This document shows positions 62,971 to 64,000 of a stretch of 64,000 nucleotides of DNA, one piece after another. The stretch is from Nostoc sp. JL33 (GTDB lineage Bacteria; Cyanobacteriota; Cyanobacteriia; Cyanobacteriales; Nostocaceae). Every line of letters begins with the position of its first letter. The first letter of the stretch is position 1. The notes under the pieces were generated by a model. It made no database searches. It worked only from the letters and a program-made list of their open reading frames with translations, and was not told the DNA's origin. Location: NCBI RefSeq assembly GCF_017114985.1, contig NZ_JABXKP010000070.1, positions 39,031-103,030 of the forward strand, in the 5' to 3' direction. A program made the translations under genes and the position numbers.

Positions 62971-63186
62971 AGCGTTCTTTAGTCTTCCTATTGCTCAATT
63001 TGCAGCTCTATTTTCTATAGTGACACGCTTAATGAGCAAAATACTTTTGAGAGGGAGTTGCCTTTTTGAACCCAACACCCAACACTGAGATTATAAAAGC
63101 CTAATATTTCCTGCTCATCAGTTGAAGTAGTAATTATGACAACAGGAATGCACTTAAGATTTCGTTCGACAATTTTTTTGCAGATA

Positions 63187-63805
63187 TAGCAACCGCCAAG
63201 GCGGTTTGGGCATAAACTGGAAATAAATAGTTACTTTCCTTTTGCTGCGGAGGGCGATCGCTGTACATATGCCTAAACTCTACAGTTACGACCTTCGCCA
63301 AAGCTCATCCAAGCCATCGAACTCAATGGCTTAAAGAAAAGCCAAGCAAGTCTTCTGTTCAATATCAGTCGCAATACCATAGACTTATGGCTGAAGCGAC
63401 GAGCCGAAACAGGCGACTTCCAAGCCTTGCCCAATAAGCCTGCCGATAGATAATGGTGATAAAATCTAATAGCTCCCTTCACCTGTGAAGGAGCGTGTAA
63501 TCGAATGGTGTTTGAAACGAGGGAAAGAAACTTGTTTGCTTCCAGCACTCGAACCTGGACAATTTGTAGTAATGGATAATGCAACATTCCACAAAGGTGA
63601 GCGCATTCAACAACTCCCAAGAGGATGCAGGATGTGAAATTCTCTACCTACCGCCTTATTCTCCTGACCTTAACAAGATTGAGAAATCCTGGTCTTGGTT
63701 AAAAAGTCGAATTCCCAAAAAACTAGACCAGTTTCATTGTTTACGAGATGCCATTGAGCATATCTTATCTTAAATATTGCGTCCTAACCACCTTGGCGGT
63801 TGCTA
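63187..63805. mobile_element. Internally deleted IS630-family element
   Basis: Ends TAGCAACCGCCAAGG (63187) and its complement at the right (to 63805) are inverted repeats over about 22 bases with few mismatches; TA flanks both ends (63185-63186, 63806-63807). The size, 619 bp, is well below a full IS630 element. Inside is a broken transposase. Confidence 0.85.
63269..63773 (+). pseudogene. IS630-family transposase, frameshifted and internally deleted
   Basis: From ATG 63269 the reading gives MPKLYSYDLRQ; a base change or deletion near 63300 shifts the frame, after which IELNGLKKSQASLLFNISRN and TIDLWLKRRAETGDF continue as the N-terminal helix-turn-helix. The middle is missing. The C-terminal part (LEPGQFVVMDNATFHKGERI; PPYSPDLNKIEKSWSWLK) holds the last Asp and Glu of the DDE triad, again with a shift near 63620. 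It is inactive. Confidence 0.85.
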
Positions 63806-64000
63806 TAGCTAGACTGATACCAATTCTCTATGAAGTTGCACAAAAAAGATAACTAAATGGCAAAAATTGGCACAGTCAAAACTTGACGATTTTCAGCAAT
63901 AACAAAAGCCTCCTAATGATAATTTAAGGAGGCTTGAGTTGAATAATAAAACCTGGCATCGAGCTATTTTTGCGTAGGGCTACCCCTAAACTATCGTGGC
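63806..64000. other. Window end with a hairpin at 63906-63935
   Basis: AAGCCTCCT (63906-63914) pairs with AGGAGGCTT (63927-63935), a 9-bp terminator-like stem. No gene is visible up to the window end. Confidence 0.6.

Overview
This window is a piece of a filamentous, probably Nostocales (Nostoc-like) cyanobacterial chromosome. The evidence is the very frequent HIP1 octamer GCGATCGC, the photosynthetic and respiratory genes ndhD, ftrC and a CBS-CP12 fusion, the rbp-rpsU gene pair, two PEP-CTERM proteins, heptamer tandem repeats (AGTGGGG, AATTACG) and many short interspersed repeats. No tRNA, rRNA or CRISPR array was recognised.

Layout. 0-10 kb: 5'-truncated topoisomerase I; a two-gene signalling operon (giant TPR histidine kinase, then a receiver fused to an AlbA_2/Schlafen-like domain); a phosphoribosyltransferase; a GPH sugar-cation symporter; RNA cyclase RtcA. 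10-16 kb: a decayed tnpB, a phosphodiesterase-family enzyme, an intact IS605-like element (tnpA and tnpB divergent), a glutathione peroxidase stump and a large MITE. 16-25 kb: an epimerase-like protein, thrB, a ParE-type toxin pair, ndhD, a LuxR response regulator, a divergent receiver-histidine kinase and a PEP-CTERM protein. 25-33 kb: TPR protein, rbp-rpsU, Ser/Thr kinase, pentapeptide protein, M20 amidohydrolase, hemerythrin protein. 33.8-42.6 kb: an accessory island with five toxin-antitoxin-like pairs (Panacea/RelE-like, DUF4258/YgiT, DUF2281/PIN, DUF433/DUF5615, ParD/ParE), Uma2 and DUF29 proteins and a CbbX-like AAA+ ATPase, surrounding the housekeeping gene typA. 42.6-52 kb: DUF58, PEP-CTERM, ftrC-DUF309, lptA-lptB-lptF, CBS-CP12 and a repeat-rich membrane protein. 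52-64 kb: SLH protein, a type I methylase plus half specificity subunit without a nuclease gene, rpiA, SpoIID/LytB protein, a Wzc-like chain-length kinase, RNase Z and an IS630 relic.

The most distinctive structure is a set of non-autonomous mobile elements whose boundaries can be read exactly. Family A has 13-bp ends, perfect 5-bp target duplications and three unrelated interiors. Family B has TA duplications, and one copy has split a parE toxin gene. Element C has 17-bp ends and a 10-bp duplication. The best candidates for an undescribed system are the TPR-kinase/receiver-AlbA_2 operon and the empty-shell family A elements. Gene functions rest on motifs read by eye; no database search was possible.
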